This document shows positions 45,601 to 54,665 of a DNA stretch of 64,000 nucleotides, piece by piece; the stretch's first letter is position 1, and each line of letters opens with the position of its first letter. Origin of the DNA: an uncultured Clostridia bacterium (GTDB lineage Bacteria > Bacillota > Clostridia > Christensenellales > Borkfalkiaceae); the NCBI GenBank assembly GCA_934254825.1, contig CAKQMB010000003.1, positions 166,067-230,066 on the forward strand, given 5' to 3'. The position numbers and the translations under genes are program-made. The notes beneath the pieces were generated by a model. The model saw only the letters and a list, made by a program, of their open reading frames with translations. It was not told where the DNA came from and did not search any database.

Positions 45601-47660
45601 AGCGAGCCGTCGTTATTGATATCGAGTTCAGCTCTTACCGTCGTTTCTACGTTTATCGTTTTCTGTTCTTTTACCGGTTCGACGTACGGTTTACCGAATT
45701 CTACAACGCCTGTTTCGGCGTTTATGCGCCAGAGTTTATCTTCCCAACCGAGCATCGAGGTGAACGTTTCGCTTTCTTTAAGATCGGAAAAACTCAAAAA
45801 TGCTCTCTTGCCGATCAGATTGTCGTAATTAGGATCGTTTTCGATCGTTACGGTATCTCTCGTGTAATCGGCGGGCAATACGCAATAATAACTCTTTATG
45901 TTCGCCCAGCGATTTGCCGTAAGCAAATGGAATTTACTGCCGTTTCCGCCGATTTCGGCTTCCGACGCGTCTATAAACACCTTATTTACGGTAAGATCGG
46001 CGTTAAAAATCGTTCCGCTGTAACCGTCGGTGCTGGCATTGCTTATTTTTTTGTATTTTATAAATACGTTTTCGATCGTTCCCGCGCCCGTATGAACGAG
46101 GAAAGAACCCGCTTCGCTTTCGAAACTCGCATTTATAAATCCGATATTTTTCAAAACGCCGTTTCTGTGCATAACGGATATAAACGCGTTTCCCGTCGCG
46201 GTCTTTTTGGTAAGTCCGCCGATAACATAACCTTTACCGTCGAAAACGCCGCAGAAACCTTCGCTTCCGTCGCCGTTAAAGCTCTGCTTGTTTCTGTCTA
46301 CAAATTCGAGCATTCCGCCGTTGACGGTAATGTTATCGCCCAAAACAAAGTAGCCGCCGTATAATTTATCGTTCGATTTTTCTGCGGCTTTCGAAAGCTC
46401 GCCAACGCTCATATAGTCCTGTTTGGACTTGATTATAAGCGTGTATAAGTCGATTTCCGCCTCGTATTTTGCTTTGGTCGTTTCGATAGCGAGTTTTACG
46501 TTTTCGCCGAGACTTGTTATCGGCAATTCTTCCAAAGCTTCGCGATTTAAACGCAAGTTTCCGTCCGATACGCTTTCGCCTACGCTGTAACCGTCGATTT
46601 TTACTTCAACCAGTTCTCCCGCGATCTGTTTGTCGAAAGCTATATCGCCGAGTCTTCCGATTTCGATTTCTTTCCGAGCTGCCGTTAAGGATAAAGTGGG
46701 TTTAGACACCGAAACGTCGATAGTAAACGTTCTGTTTAAATATTTACCCGTTATTCTCGTCTCGCCTACGCCTACCGCTTCGATAGAACCGTCCGCCGTT
46801 ATCGCGGCGATCTTTTCGTTTGCGCTTTCATATACGATTTTCGCGTCGGCTACTATCTCGTTTCCTTTTATAACGTTTACCTCGGGCTTTAAAACCGAAA
46901 GATAGCCTTCGACGGCATAAGTGCTTAAACTGAGCGCATATCCGTTTTTAACGGGAGTAAGATTTGTAACGTCGAATACGATACTTTCTTCCAAGACGGT
47001 GATTTTTATCGTCTTGCCGAGTTTTACGCCTGCATACTCTGCGTAAACTATATAGTTTACCGTACCTTCTGCCGTTGCCTTGAACTCTACTCCGTTTTCT
47101 TTCAATTCGGCAGACACTATACCTTCGCTGCTTCCGTCTTCGGGAAGATACGAGAACGCGACTTCCGAAGTTACGTCTTTGCCTTTATAGAGCATTGTCG
47201 GCGAAAGCAGAAATTTATCGCCTTTTACAAGCGAAATTTCGGTGTTTGCCACAACGAGAACGGGAGCCGTATACGAATTGACAACCATTACGAGGCACGT
47301 TGCTTTTCCGTTTGCCGTGGTAACTTCGATTTCCGTGTTTCCTTCCGATATCGCCGTGACCACTCCGTTATTATCGACGGTCGCGATCGCGGGATTTTTC
47401 GAAACCCACGTCTGATTTTCGCTTCCGCCAGTTTTGACCGTTAAAGCTACGGTATCGTTTAAATCGAGCGTTATAACGCTGTCGCTCAATTCGACTTTGA
47501 TATCTTCCGCCGGATTCGAACTGTCCGATCCTATACTATCCGACGCAGACGGCAACGAATCGGACGACGGCTCGTCGCCAAAACAAGCCGCAAACGAAGC
47601 CACGGCAAGCACAAGACATAAAAATACCGCTATAAGACTTATTCTTTTTATCGTTTTCAT
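42633..47660 (-). CDS. Giant repeat surface lipoprotein (locus 2)
   Basis: A 1675-residue exported lipoprotein with lipobox SFAAC (C26). The start at 47660 is preferred over an ATG seven codons upstream because it overlaps the preceding stop as ATGA and opens directly with MKTIKRISLI. Residues about 45-125 and 240-335 are Big_2 Ig-like domains. Then come four beta-helix-like units of up to 339 residues with motifs YGGYFELGNDI, FAGTFDGCGYVIDGL, GVLRNIGFTNV and GTLENIYVHYKEIN. The first is divergent, the second and third nearly identical (about five changes), the fourth intermediate. Each ends EYWHINEETGRVGFGK. It is probably a surface glycan-binding protein, taking the place held by two lipoproteins in locus 1. 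Confidence 0.85.
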   Translation of the reverse strand: MKTIKRISLIAVFLCLVLAVASFAACFGDEPSSDSLPSASDSIGSDSSNPAEDIKVELSDSVITLDLNDTVALTVKTGGSENQTWVSKNPAIATVDNNGVVTAISEGNTEIEVTTANGKATCLVMVVNSYTAPVLVVANTEISLVKGDKFLLSPTMLYKGKDVTSEVAFSYLPEDGSSEGIVSAELKENGVEFKATAEGTVNYIVYAEYAGVKLGKTIKITVLEESIVFDVTNLTPVKNGYALSLSTYAVEGYLSVLKPEVNVIKGNEIVADAKIVYESANEKIAAITADGSIEAVGVGETRITGKYLNRTFTIDVSVSKPTLSLTAARKEIEIGRLGDIAFDKQIAGELVEVKIDGYSVGESVSDGNLRLNREALEELPITSLGENVKLAIETTKAKYEAEIDLYTLIIKSKQDYMSVGELSKAAEKSNDKLYGGYFVLGDNITVNGGMLEFVDRNKQSFNGDGSEGFCGVFDGKGYVIGGLTKKTATGNAFISVMHRNGVLKNIGFINASFESEAGSFLVHTGAGTIENVFIKYKKISNASTDGYSGTIFNADLTVNKVFIDASEAEIGGNGSKFHLLTANRWANIKSYYCVLPADYTRDTVTIENDPNYDNLIGKRAFLSFSDLKESETFTSMLGWEDKLWRINAETGVVEFGKPYVEPVKEQKTINVETTVRAELDINNDGSLNSGKEIGIDIAGIIGESDYTLVSVNGNGVASNVITANMFGYMYGNKTIEIVAETDNAVYTVNVPMLLVSKVIKTVEDYKAWGEIAMKCEDGGHNYGGYFELGNDIASESGSINMVIADAGAWDDASGGFAGTFDGCGYVIDGLISNETSECATFIGVMSATGVLRNIGFTNVKMNGNETFLTRTQNGTLENIYVHYKEINGTTGQTILARGEALKHIDNVFIDASRAVIATGSTYGILASAHASGTDIYGIVPNGFATYKGDASSGYGRGFASFSLLKAHEAWNTVKSFATASEYWHINEETGRVGFGKNYVEPEKQQKTINVETTVRAELDINNDGSLNSGKEIEIDIAGIIGESDYTLLSVNGNGVASNVITANMFGYIYGNKTIEIVAETDNAVYTVNVPMLFVSKVIKTVEDYKAWGEIAMKCEDGGHNYGGYFELGNDIASESGSINMVTADAGAWDDASGGFAGTFDGCGYVIDGLISNETSECATFIGVMSATGVLRNIGFTNVKMNGNETFLTRTQNGTLENIYVHYKEINGTTGQTILARGEALKHIDNVFIDASRAVIATGSTYGILASAHASGTDIYGIVPNGFATYKGDASSGYGRGFASFSLLKAHEAWNTVKSFATASEYWHINEETGRVGFGKNYVEPEKQQKTINVETTVRAELDINNDGSLNSGKEIGIDIAGIIGENDYTLLSVNGNGVASNVITANMFGYMYGNKTIEIVAETENAVYTVNVPMHFVSKVIKTVEDYQSWVTIAKLCEEGGHNYGGYFELGNDIVSESGSITMVYADAGAWDGAGGFSGTFDGCGYTIDGLTANDSQSYATFIGGMLENAELKNIGFTNVTLSSADTFLARTQYGKIENVYIRYKEINATGGHTLTMLNGGADVTVNNVFVDASEATIVSGSAFSVLANALAGKPIFGIAPAGTAFFANDTGSGYGYGFASFALLKAHENWNRVKSFATASEYWHINEETGEVSFGRKS
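43616..45649 (-). repeat. Tandem duplication of 1017 bp inside the giant lipoprotein gene
   Basis: Two units (43616-44632 and 44633-45649) are nearly identical. From about 43597 to 44166 I find no difference from the copy 1017 bp away. A more diverged third unit fills 42636-43615. The period is a whole number of codons (339), so the frame is kept. Confidence 0.92.
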
Positions 47661-49666
47661 GCTACGCCCCAAGCCTCCCATAATTTTTCAAACGTGTTAT
47701 ACTGACCTTCGTGAGTCATATTGTACGCGAGAGTGTCTTTATAAAACGACTTTCTCATATCGAAAATCTCGGATTCCGAGAACTTTTCACCATGGAATTT
47801 ACAAATGATATAACGCGGGAACATAGAGTCTATCACGATATGATCTCTCAGTCTTTCATATGTTCCGTCGTTGTAAACTTTGGTCTTTTCGATTGCTTTT
47901 AAAGCCTGATCGCAGTAATTATTCCATCTTCTGAGCATTTGGATCGGCCAGTATTTTGCCGTGTAGGTAACTTCGTTTACTACTACGCCGTTGAAGTTTA
48001 TATCGCCCTGATCGCGCATGTAAGTCATATACGAAGTCATCTCGTCGAAAAATTTCTTCATATATTCGCCGCCTTCGCCGTAATAATTGTCGAAGAAGGT
48101 TTTTTCGAGATCGCCGTATTCGTAATTTACGTTAAACCACAATCTGCCGTTCAGATAAGTTTTGAAAGCGGTAAATCCCGATGTGTATAACGTTTTCCAG
48201 TTACCCATGCTCGTCATCAATCTGCCGTTATTCTGCTTAGCGAAACGATAGTTTTCGGCAACGGCTCTGAATGTGTTGCAGGGAACGAAATAGTTGTTCG
48301 AATTTATTTCATAGAAGAAATAATAAACGTCGCCGAACGGTTGCCAATTTTCGATCTGCTCTTTATCGACGGAATTTATTTCGTCGTAAAAAGTATAAGC
48401 GTAACGGGTTTTACTGCTTGCGATAAGAACGCCGACATGCTCGTTTAATTTAAGACTGTCGTCGTATTTAGGCGCAAATCTCGTGGACTGATAAGAAAGG
48501 AACAGTATATTCGTTTCTTTTATCGGTTCGTTATGCTCTTCGGCATATTGTTTGAGTTTTGCCTGAACTATATCGTCAACGCCGTTGATGAACGGAATAA
48601 TCGCCGCGGCGATAGAACCGTATTTATCAAGCACGGCTTTACAGTTATCGCAGTTGCACACCTGGTCGTCGTCCTGCTGACCTACGACGCAAACGTGTCT
48701 ATCGGGATATTTTTCGAGGGTAAGCCAGACAACTCTTTCGGCTATAAGTTCCTGCATTTGTCTGAGATCCTCTTTGTTTCCGTGCGCCGTATAGCAAAGC
48801 TGAGCCGCATTTTTAAGGTAATTCTCCGTATCGTCGGCAAAATTACATCTTTGATTGCTGTACCAGTTCGGATGATCTTTCTCGTACTTTGACGGAGGAA
48901 GAAAATCGAACGAAGTGTGGACGGGATCGCCCTCGGTCAGATATGCGGACGCCGCGTGGGTAAAGCCCATAGGATACTCCATCGCGATAGAATTCTGATA
49001 AAGCGTCTGATCGAGCCTGTAATCGAAATCCGGGCGTTCCACTATATCCATAGCGGGAAGATATTCGCCGTTTTTCGTATAAATGAACGTGTCGGCAGAT
49101 AAACAGTCGTAACCGACGAGTATACGAAGAAGAGCGAGCGCGCTCAGATTAAATCCGTCGTAACCGTTCGCGTGAATAAACACGCTGTTTCCTATCGTTT
49201 TGATCTGATATCCCGTTATTCCGATATCTTCGGTCGTGACGGCAAAACCTGCCGCCTTTTCCAATTTTTCGCTCCCGATAACGATATATTTCGACGAACT
49301 GCTCCACGAAACATTCTCGCTATCCTCGATAATTTCAAGCGTTACGCCCGTCGCGTTGTTTATCTGCGAAGAAATGAAACCGCCGGCTTTTACTATCGCG
49401 CTTTTAAGCGAAACGTTATCCGCTCCCGTCACGATTTTATAGTCTGTTTTCTTGTTTACGATAAACGGAACGCCCGTTTCGGCAACGTTTTCGACTCCGA
49501 GGTGCAATCCGTTCGTCACTTTATGTTCGACGATCTCGCTTTCTGCGGGGATATTTTCGCCGCCCGAAGAATTACTTTCGTCCGTCTCGCCGCCGCAAGC
49601 GCAAAGAGAGAACATCATTGCCGCCAGAGTGAGGCAGGCAACGCCTTTAAAGAAACCCTTTCTCAT
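47657..49666 (-). CDS. DUF4838 lipoprotein (locus 2)
   Basis: A 669-residue exported lipoprotein with lipobox LCAC (C24). It is the paralogue of the locus 1 protein: an N-terminal GH67/GH20-like domain (80-195, SKYIVIGSEKL, SVFIHANGYDGFNLSAL), LCYTAHGN near 290, and VVGQQDDDQVCNCDNC with CxCxxC at C337, C339 and C342. The cysteine triad and preceding acidic residues are kept although the flanks differ, so they probably matter for metal binding or catalysis. Its stop overlaps the giant lipoprotein start by 4 bp, and it starts 3 bp after the Ig-like gene. Confidence 0.85.
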   Translation of the reverse strand: MRKGFFKGVACLTLAAMMFSLCACGGETDESNSSGGENIPAESEIVEHKVTNGLHLGVENVAETGVPFIVNKKTDYKIVTGADNVSLKSAIVKAGGFISSQINNATGVTLEIIEDSENVSWSSSSKYIVIGSEKLEKAAGFAVTTEDIGITGYQIKTIGNSVFIHANGYDGFNLSALALLRILVGYDCLSADTFIYTKNGEYLPAMDIVERPDFDYRLDQTLYQNSIAMEYPMGFTHAASAYLTEGDPVHTSFDFLPPSKYEKDHPNWYSNQRCNFADDTENYLKNAAQLCYTAHGNKEDLRQMQELIAERVVWLTLEKYPDRHVCVVGQQDDDQVCNCDNCKAVLDKYGSIAAAIIPFINGVDDIVQAKLKQYAEEHNEPIKETNILFLSYQSTRFAPKYDDSLKLNEHVGVLIASSKTRYAYTFYDEINSVDKEQIENWQPFGDVYYFFYEINSNNYFVPCNTFRAVAENYRFAKQNNGRLMTSMGNWKTLYTSGFTAFKTYLNGRLWFNVNYEYGDLEKTFFDNYYGEGGEYMKKFFDEMTSYMTYMRDQGDINFNGVVVNEVTYTAKYWPIQMLRRWNNYCDQALKAIEKTKVYNDGTYERLRDHIVIDSMFPRYIICKFHGEKFSESEIFDMRKSFYKDTLAYNMTHEGQYNTFEKLWEAWGVA

Positions 49667-49669
49667 ATT

Positions 49670-52600
49670 TTACACCACCTTAATATATATTGTTTTTACG
49701 CCTATATTTCCCGCTTCGTCTATTGCGGTAATCGTAATCGAATACGTTCCGCGTTTCGTGCAGACGACTGCCTTTTCGGTGAGAATCTGAATCATTCCCG
49801 AAGGCGTTGTGAGATAAACATAAGTAATTATATTTTCTTTCGCGGAAATATCGTCCGTAACCTTATAGTCGGGAACAATGAGTTTATCTCCGACTTTCGC
49901 GGTTACCTGCGGCGCGGATGTCAATTCTATAACGGGGTCTTCGGTGTCGTAAACATAAATCGAATAACTCCAAGCGTCGTCGAATAACGTTACGCCGAAC
50001 TTATTGCTTTCTTTATAGTTATACGTTACTCTGTATTGTCCCGTCTGCGTTACGTTGAACCAATAATCGCCGAACGGATCGCAACCGTTCAGTTCTTTGC
50101 CGTTTACGTCTTTAACATACGTTCCGTCCGGAGCAAACACCTGCATTTTTGTTTCTACGTTAGGCGAAATAACGTCTCCTACGCTGACGGAAGGAATATG
50201 CAGTTTCTTACCCATTTCTCCCATCGAGGCGATCTCGCCGTTTACTACTATATAAGGTTTGACTCTGTCCGCCGTCTGATCCGCAAATCTGTAACCGCGT
50301 ATGGAAAGAACCGAAAATTCGCTGTCCGCCTTTACGTTTTTAACGTTTACCGAAAGATAAACTTTATCGGACGTAAAACCGTCGAACTCTTTACCGTTTA
50401 CCGTAAATTCGGGGTCATAAGACGCTCCGTCGTAAACAAACGCTCCGTCTTTGTAACCGACAGTAAGATCGAACATTTTTCCTGTAAAGCTGTAATCGGT
50501 TCTGTAAACCGAACTGCCCGTATACATACAGACTTTTCCGTTTACCTCTTTAAAGATAACCCTAACGGAATTGTCGTAATCCGCCGCGTCGGTAAGAGTT
50601 ACAACCACTTCGTCATAGTTTTCCGCGGTATTATTGACGAAACAGCGGAATCTGAACGACGAAGACTGCGCCACAACAGGGTTTGCATACAAAAGAGAAA
50701 TTTCGTCTTCACCCTCTCCCGCAGAAAGAACGTAACCGCTCTGAGTGGTTTTTCTTCCCGATGCCGAAGTTATGAAATAATTTTCGTAACGCATCGTCTT
50801 GCCTTCGTAAAGAACCGCGCAAGGTATCTCCTCGCTGTAAAGTTCGGTATCTTTGCAAGAATACGTCACTTTTATCTTATCGCCGTTGTTTGCGACTTCC
50901 GGCACGAAAGCGTCGCCCGCTTTATACGTTTTCGTCTGTCCGTTATATTCGGTTTTTACCGAGCATAATTCTTTGTTCGCGCCGTTTGCGCCGTAAATAT
51001 TCGCGTAAATTTCGGGGAAAGTAAATTCCGCTTTGGAAACGTAAACTTTCGGCAAAACGATTTTATCCGTTAAAACGGGTTTATCGTTTTCGAGTACGTT
51101 CACTTCGTAACTTTCCACGGTTTTATTGCCGACGTAATCCGTCGCTTCGTATACGACGGTCCATATTCCAGTTTTTTCGGGACGGAAGCCGTTTTCGGTA
51201 TCAATAACGACGGAGTCCTTTTTTGCATAAGTCTTTAAAGACACGTCGCCGCTTCCGCCGCTTATCGCAGCTTTCGCATAATCGATATACTCCCCGACTT
51301 TACATTCGGTTATCCTGTTTTCCGAGTCGATTTGAACGGATATCGGTTTACCCTCGTTGCTTGCGTGAACCCAAAGAACCTTTTCGGCGGTCAATCCGTG
51401 TCGGTTGGTCGCGGAATAAACTATCGCGTAATAACCTGCTTTATCGACGAAAAACTTTCCGTCTCCGATGTTCACCGACATCTTGTCTTCCGACGAATAA
51501 TTGTACCAGACGGTTGTCGTAACGTCGACTTCGCCGGAATACAGATCTTTTGCGGTTGCGGTCGGAATAGGATAATTGTTTCCTACGGTTGCCTCGGGCA
51601 TTTCTTCGTATTTCGTATTTACCGTGATTATCGGTTTTTCGTTTACTTCGAAATCCGTCTTCGATAAATCGACGCCCGCAACTTTCGTGATGCAAAAACG
51701 CGCAAGATTGGAATTGTAATTTTCCGCGCTTACCGAAAGTTTTACATAACCGCTTTCGAATCCGCCCCATACCGACTCGTAATATTCGGAATTATCGAGA
51801 TCCGTAACGATTTTTCTGAAATCGGCGTTTTCTATTCTTATATTTGATTTATCACCGATAACGTCGCTGCCGTCGGGCGCGGCGTTAAGTTCCGTTCTGT
51901 CGACGGGAACGTTGAAATTGGTCGAATGCCAGATTTCTTTCGTCTGAGAATCGAAACTGAAACGGAAAGGATAATCGTCGGCATAAATGTCGTAAGTATA
52001 GGTCTTCGAACCGATACCGATAGAATGCTGACCTCTGAACGGCATATAAATCCACTGACCTAATCCGTCGTTTTTGTGTACGGTGTTGATTTTATCCGAA
52101 CCGTAATTGTTTTCGAGACCCACAAGGTTCTGCCCGTTTGCGTTCGCCGCGGCAAAGCCGATACCTTTGATATCCTGCGACGGGCGTTCGTTCAATACGA
52201 TCCTTACGAAAATATCGGGGTTTTCGAAATCGGTAAGCGTTATGTTAAGTCTTCCGAAATCGCTTATGCCCGCGGACTGATTCATTATAAATCCTTCGAT
52301 GAAATAATTATCGGATCTGAAATTTTCGACGCTTATCGCCTGATTTATCGTAAATTTATCTTTTTGCGCAAGGGAAACCGTTACGCCTTTGACATTTTCG
52401 TTTCTGACATTAGACGGCGTTCCGTAAGCAACGGAGGAAGCCGCGTCGGTAACGCCGTAAAGCGTGTGGCGAACCATAAAGTTGTGGGATTCGGTGAAAA
52501 CCTTACCCGACAATTCCGCCGTGTAAACGAGACCGTATTTCCCGCTTTGGTTAAGCGTTACGGACTTTGAATAAGACGTCGTTCCGTCGGGGAAAGTCAG

Positions 52601-52819
52601 AACATGAGATATATCGGCGTTTCCGCTTCCTATCGTTCTTTTCGGTACGTTGAACGTCTTGCCGAATTCGTATTCCGCTTCGACGGTTTCACCCGACCAT
52701 TGGTTGGTTTCGTTTGCTTTCGCGTTAGAAACCGACACTACGGCAAACATTATGCAAAGCACGAATATAATGCTTAAAGCAAAAATCGATTTTTTATTTT
52801 TTGCCATAATTCTCTTCAT
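49670..52819 (-). CDS. Secreted multi-domain Ig-like protein (locus 2)
   Basis: A 1049-residue exported protein, paralogue of 23844-26861. The frame is open from a TTG at 52834, but the ATG at 52819 follows GGAGGTAAAA and is preferred. The signal peptide ends near SNAKANE. The mature part has the same order of an N-terminal domain, a lectin-like region and several Ig/cadherin-like domains (TVGNNYPIPTATAKDLYSGEVDV, KVGDKLIVPDYKVTDDISAKENI). No anchor motif is visible. It is placed directly after the permeases as in locus 1, which suggests it works with the transporter, possibly as an external glycan receptor or scaffold (inference). Confidence 0.82.
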   Translation of the reverse strand: MKRIMAKNKKSIFALSIIFVLCIMFAVVSVSNAKANETNQWSGETVEAEYEFGKTFNVPKRTIGSGNADISHVLTFPDGTTSYSKSVTLNQSGKYGLVYTAELSGKVFTESHNFMVRHTLYGVTDAASSVAYGTPSNVRNENVKGVTVSLAQKDKFTINQAISVENFRSDNYFIEGFIMNQSAGISDFGRLNITLTDFENPDIFVRIVLNERPSQDIKGIGFAAANANGQNLVGLENNYGSDKINTVHKNDGLGQWIYMPFRGQHSIGIGSKTYTYDIYADDYPFRFSFDSQTKEIWHSTNFNVPVDRTELNAAPDGSDVIGDKSNIRIENADFRKIVTDLDNSEYYESVWGGFESGYVKLSVSAENYNSNLARFCITKVAGVDLSKTDFEVNEKPIITVNTKYEEMPEATVGNNYPIPTATAKDLYSGEVDVTTTVWYNYSSEDKMSVNIGDGKFFVDKAGYYAIVYSATNRHGLTAEKVLWVHASNEGKPISVQIDSENRITECKVGEYIDYAKAAISGGSGDVSLKTYAKKDSVVIDTENGFRPEKTGIWTVVYEATDYVGNKTVESYEVNVLENDKPVLTDKIVLPKVYVSKAEFTFPEIYANIYGANGANKELCSVKTEYNGQTKTYKAGDAFVPEVANNGDKIKVTYSCKDTELYSEEIPCAVLYEGKTMRYENYFITSASGRKTTQSGYVLSAGEGEDEISLLYANPVVAQSSSFRFRCFVNNTAENYDEVVVTLTDAADYDNSVRVIFKEVNGKVCMYTGSSVYRTDYSFTGKMFDLTVGYKDGAFVYDGASYDPEFTVNGKEFDGFTSDKVYLSVNVKNVKADSEFSVLSIRGYRFADQTADRVKPYIVVNGEIASMGEMGKKLHIPSVSVGDVISPNVETKMQVFAPDGTYVKDVNGKELNGCDPFGDYWFNVTQTGQYRVTYNYKESNKFGVTLFDDAWSYSIYVYDTEDPVIELTSAPQVTAKVGDKLIVPDYKVTDDISAKENIITYVYLTTPSGMIQILTEKAVVCTKRGTYSITITAIDEAGNIGVKTIYIKVV

Positions 52820-52843
52820 TTTTACCTCCGTCAATATTGTATT

Positions 52844-53722
52844 TTAACCTTTGACGCCGCCGACCGTCAGATTTCCCATCAACCTCTTGTTCGCAATAAC
52901 GAAAATAATTACGATGGGAACAAGAATAATCGTTGCGGCAGCCATAATTTGCGGAACGTAAGACTCCGTTTGCGAAATCGAATACAACCCGTAAGATAAA
53001 ACGGGCATAGACTTCAAAAACAAAAGCGGGGTCTGATAATCGTTCCAGAAAGTGATGAAATTAAGAAGCATTATCGTCGAAAACACGTTTATCGCAAGCG
53101 GAAACGCAATTCTCCAAAGGAGCGTAAGATCGCCCGCGCCGTCAATCCTCGCCGCCTCGAAAAACGATTTAGGCAGCGAAGAAAACGTTTCGAAAAACAC
53201 GAGGAAATAAAGCCCCGTGAACGACGCGCTCTGAATCCACATTCCCCACATTTTATCGTAAATTCCGAGACCTTGCGCAACCCGTATCTGCGACGGGAGC
53301 GAGCCGACGATCGGAACTACCATTACTATAAGGACGACCGCGTAAACGATTTTCGAAAGTACATAGCGATATCTCGCGCAACAATAAGCAGTTATACATG
53401 TAACGAACGTGTTGCAAAACGCGCAACCTATCGAATATTGCATCGAACTCGAAAGCATCTGAGGGAACAAAGCCACGCGGCGAACCCCGTCCGTACTCGG
53501 CACGGGCAATTTATAAAGTTTTATAGCTTCCGCATAATTGTTCACGATTTTTTCGGGGAAACCGATAGGCGAAGTCTGAAATTCTCTTACCGATTTCAAA
53601 GACGCCTCTATCGCCCAATACAATATACCGAGCAAAGCCGCCGTATAAAGCATTAAGACAATAAACAAAATAATCGAAAAAGCACTGAATTTTAAACGTT
53701 TATCGTTAGATTTTCTTTTCAT
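52844..53722 (-). CDS. Sugar ABC transporter permease, MalG type (locus 2)
   Basis: A 292-residue CUT1 permease with six membrane segments. The EAA loop reads FFEAARIDGAGDLTLLWRIAFP and the C-terminus LMGNLTVGGVKG is nearly the same as in the locus 1 homologue. The frame opens with a TTG at 53728, but the ATG at 53722 has GAGGA six bases upstream and is preferred; it then begins 2 bp after the stop of the first permease. It depends on an ATPase not encoded in this window. Confidence 0.92.
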   Translation of the reverse strand: MKRKSNDKRLKFSAFSIILFIVLMLYTAALLGILYWAIEASLKSVREFQTSPIGFPEKIVNNYAEAIKLYKLPVPSTDGVRRVALFPQMLSSSMQYSIGCAFCNTFVTCITAYCCARYRYVLSKIVYAVVLIVMVVPIVGSLPSQIRVAQGLGIYDKMWGMWIQSASFTGLYFLVFFETFSSLPKSFFEAARIDGAGDLTLLWRIAFPLAINVFSTIMLLNFITFWNDYQTPLLFLKSMPVLSYGLYSISQTESYVPQIMAAATIILVPIVIIFVIANKRLMGNLTVGGVKG

Positions 53723-53724
53723 AC

Positions 53725-54654
53725 TCAATCCTCTTTCGGTCCGAATTTGTTAAGTAAAAAACGCACGATAAACGTAAGCGGAATCGCGACAAGGCTCATT
53801 ATAAGCCCGAGCGCCGATAACGAACACATCATCTGCTTGTCGTTATAAGTGGTTGCGGTACTCGTCTGACGGAAGAAATAGTAGCCGAACGTTTCAAGCC
53901 CCGCAACCGGTTTCCAGCCGTAAAACGAGAACAAGAACATCTGATTCATAAAAATGCTCGCGACGCCGGTTATAAGAAATAAACTTATCGTCGGATAAGT
54001 CATCGGTAAAACCACACGGAAAAACTCCTTGATTTCCGTCGCGCCGTCGATCTGCGCCGCTTCTATTACGGAAGGATCGATCGAGTCCATTTTGTTTGTG
54101 TACATAAGAACCGACGTTCCGAAAGACACAAAAATGTCGTAAAACAAAATAGTGATAAGTCTCGTGGCGTTATTCTCCAAAAGTCCCTGCGGAGTTTTGG
54201 AAAGTCGGAACACCTTCGTGACCAACGCGGGCAAAGCTCCGTCGACGAAATAACGATAAATAGTGACAAGCACTATCGCCGGGATTATCGACGGTAAAAA
54301 CATAAACACGCGAAAAGCACCCGCAAACAAACGCTTTTTGTAAACGTAGTAAGCGAATAACAATCCGAGCGAAACACCTACGACGAGATGCACCGCGTAA
54401 CCGAGCAACGAGATCTTCAACATACTTAAAGCATAGCCCGTTTTCAGAAATTCGAACTGCTCGGAAAAATTAGAAAACGTCCAGCCGATTTTAAGTGTTT
54501 TCGGATCGATTATCTGAAAAGCCATCGCTATCGAATTGGCGTTCACATATATATAAAATATACAAAAATGGATAAGCGGAAACGCCATTAAGAGTATATA
54601 TACCCAAACGTTTCCGTCTTTTCCTATTTTGCTTTTCGACTTATTGTCAAACAT
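53725..54654 (-). CDS. Sugar ABC transporter permease, MalF type (locus 2)
   Basis: A 309-residue CUT1 permease with six membrane segments (VWVYILLMAFPLIHFCIFYIYV first). The EAA loop is VIEAAQIDGATEIKEFFRVVLP. It resembles the MalF-like permease of locus 1 over its length, including the C-terminal KFGPKED. It is 11 bp downstream of the binding-protein gene; the gap has no hairpin, unlike the 90-bp gap in locus 1. Confidence 0.92.
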   Translation of the reverse strand: MFDNKSKSKIGKDGNVWVYILLMAFPLIHFCIFYIYVNANSIAMAFQIIDPKTLKIGWTFSNFSEQFEFLKTGYALSMLKISLLGYAVHLVVGVSLGLLFAYYVYKKRLFAGAFRVFMFLPSIIPAIVLVTIYRYFVDGALPALVTKVFRLSKTPQGLLENNATRLITILFYDIFVSFGTSVLMYTNKMDSIDPSVIEAAQIDGATEIKEFFRVVLPMTYPTISLFLITGVASIFMNQMFLFSFYGWKPVAGLETFGYYFFRQTSTATTYNDKQMMCSLSALGLIMSLVAIPLTFIVRFLLNKFGPKED

Positions 54655-54665
54655 ATCAGCCTTTG

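Noticed and set aside
45321..46364. A 347-codon plus-strand open frame opposite the giant lipoprotein
   Set aside because: It is antisense to the repeat units, has no homology-like motifs, and similar shorter shadows appear opposite each repeat copy.
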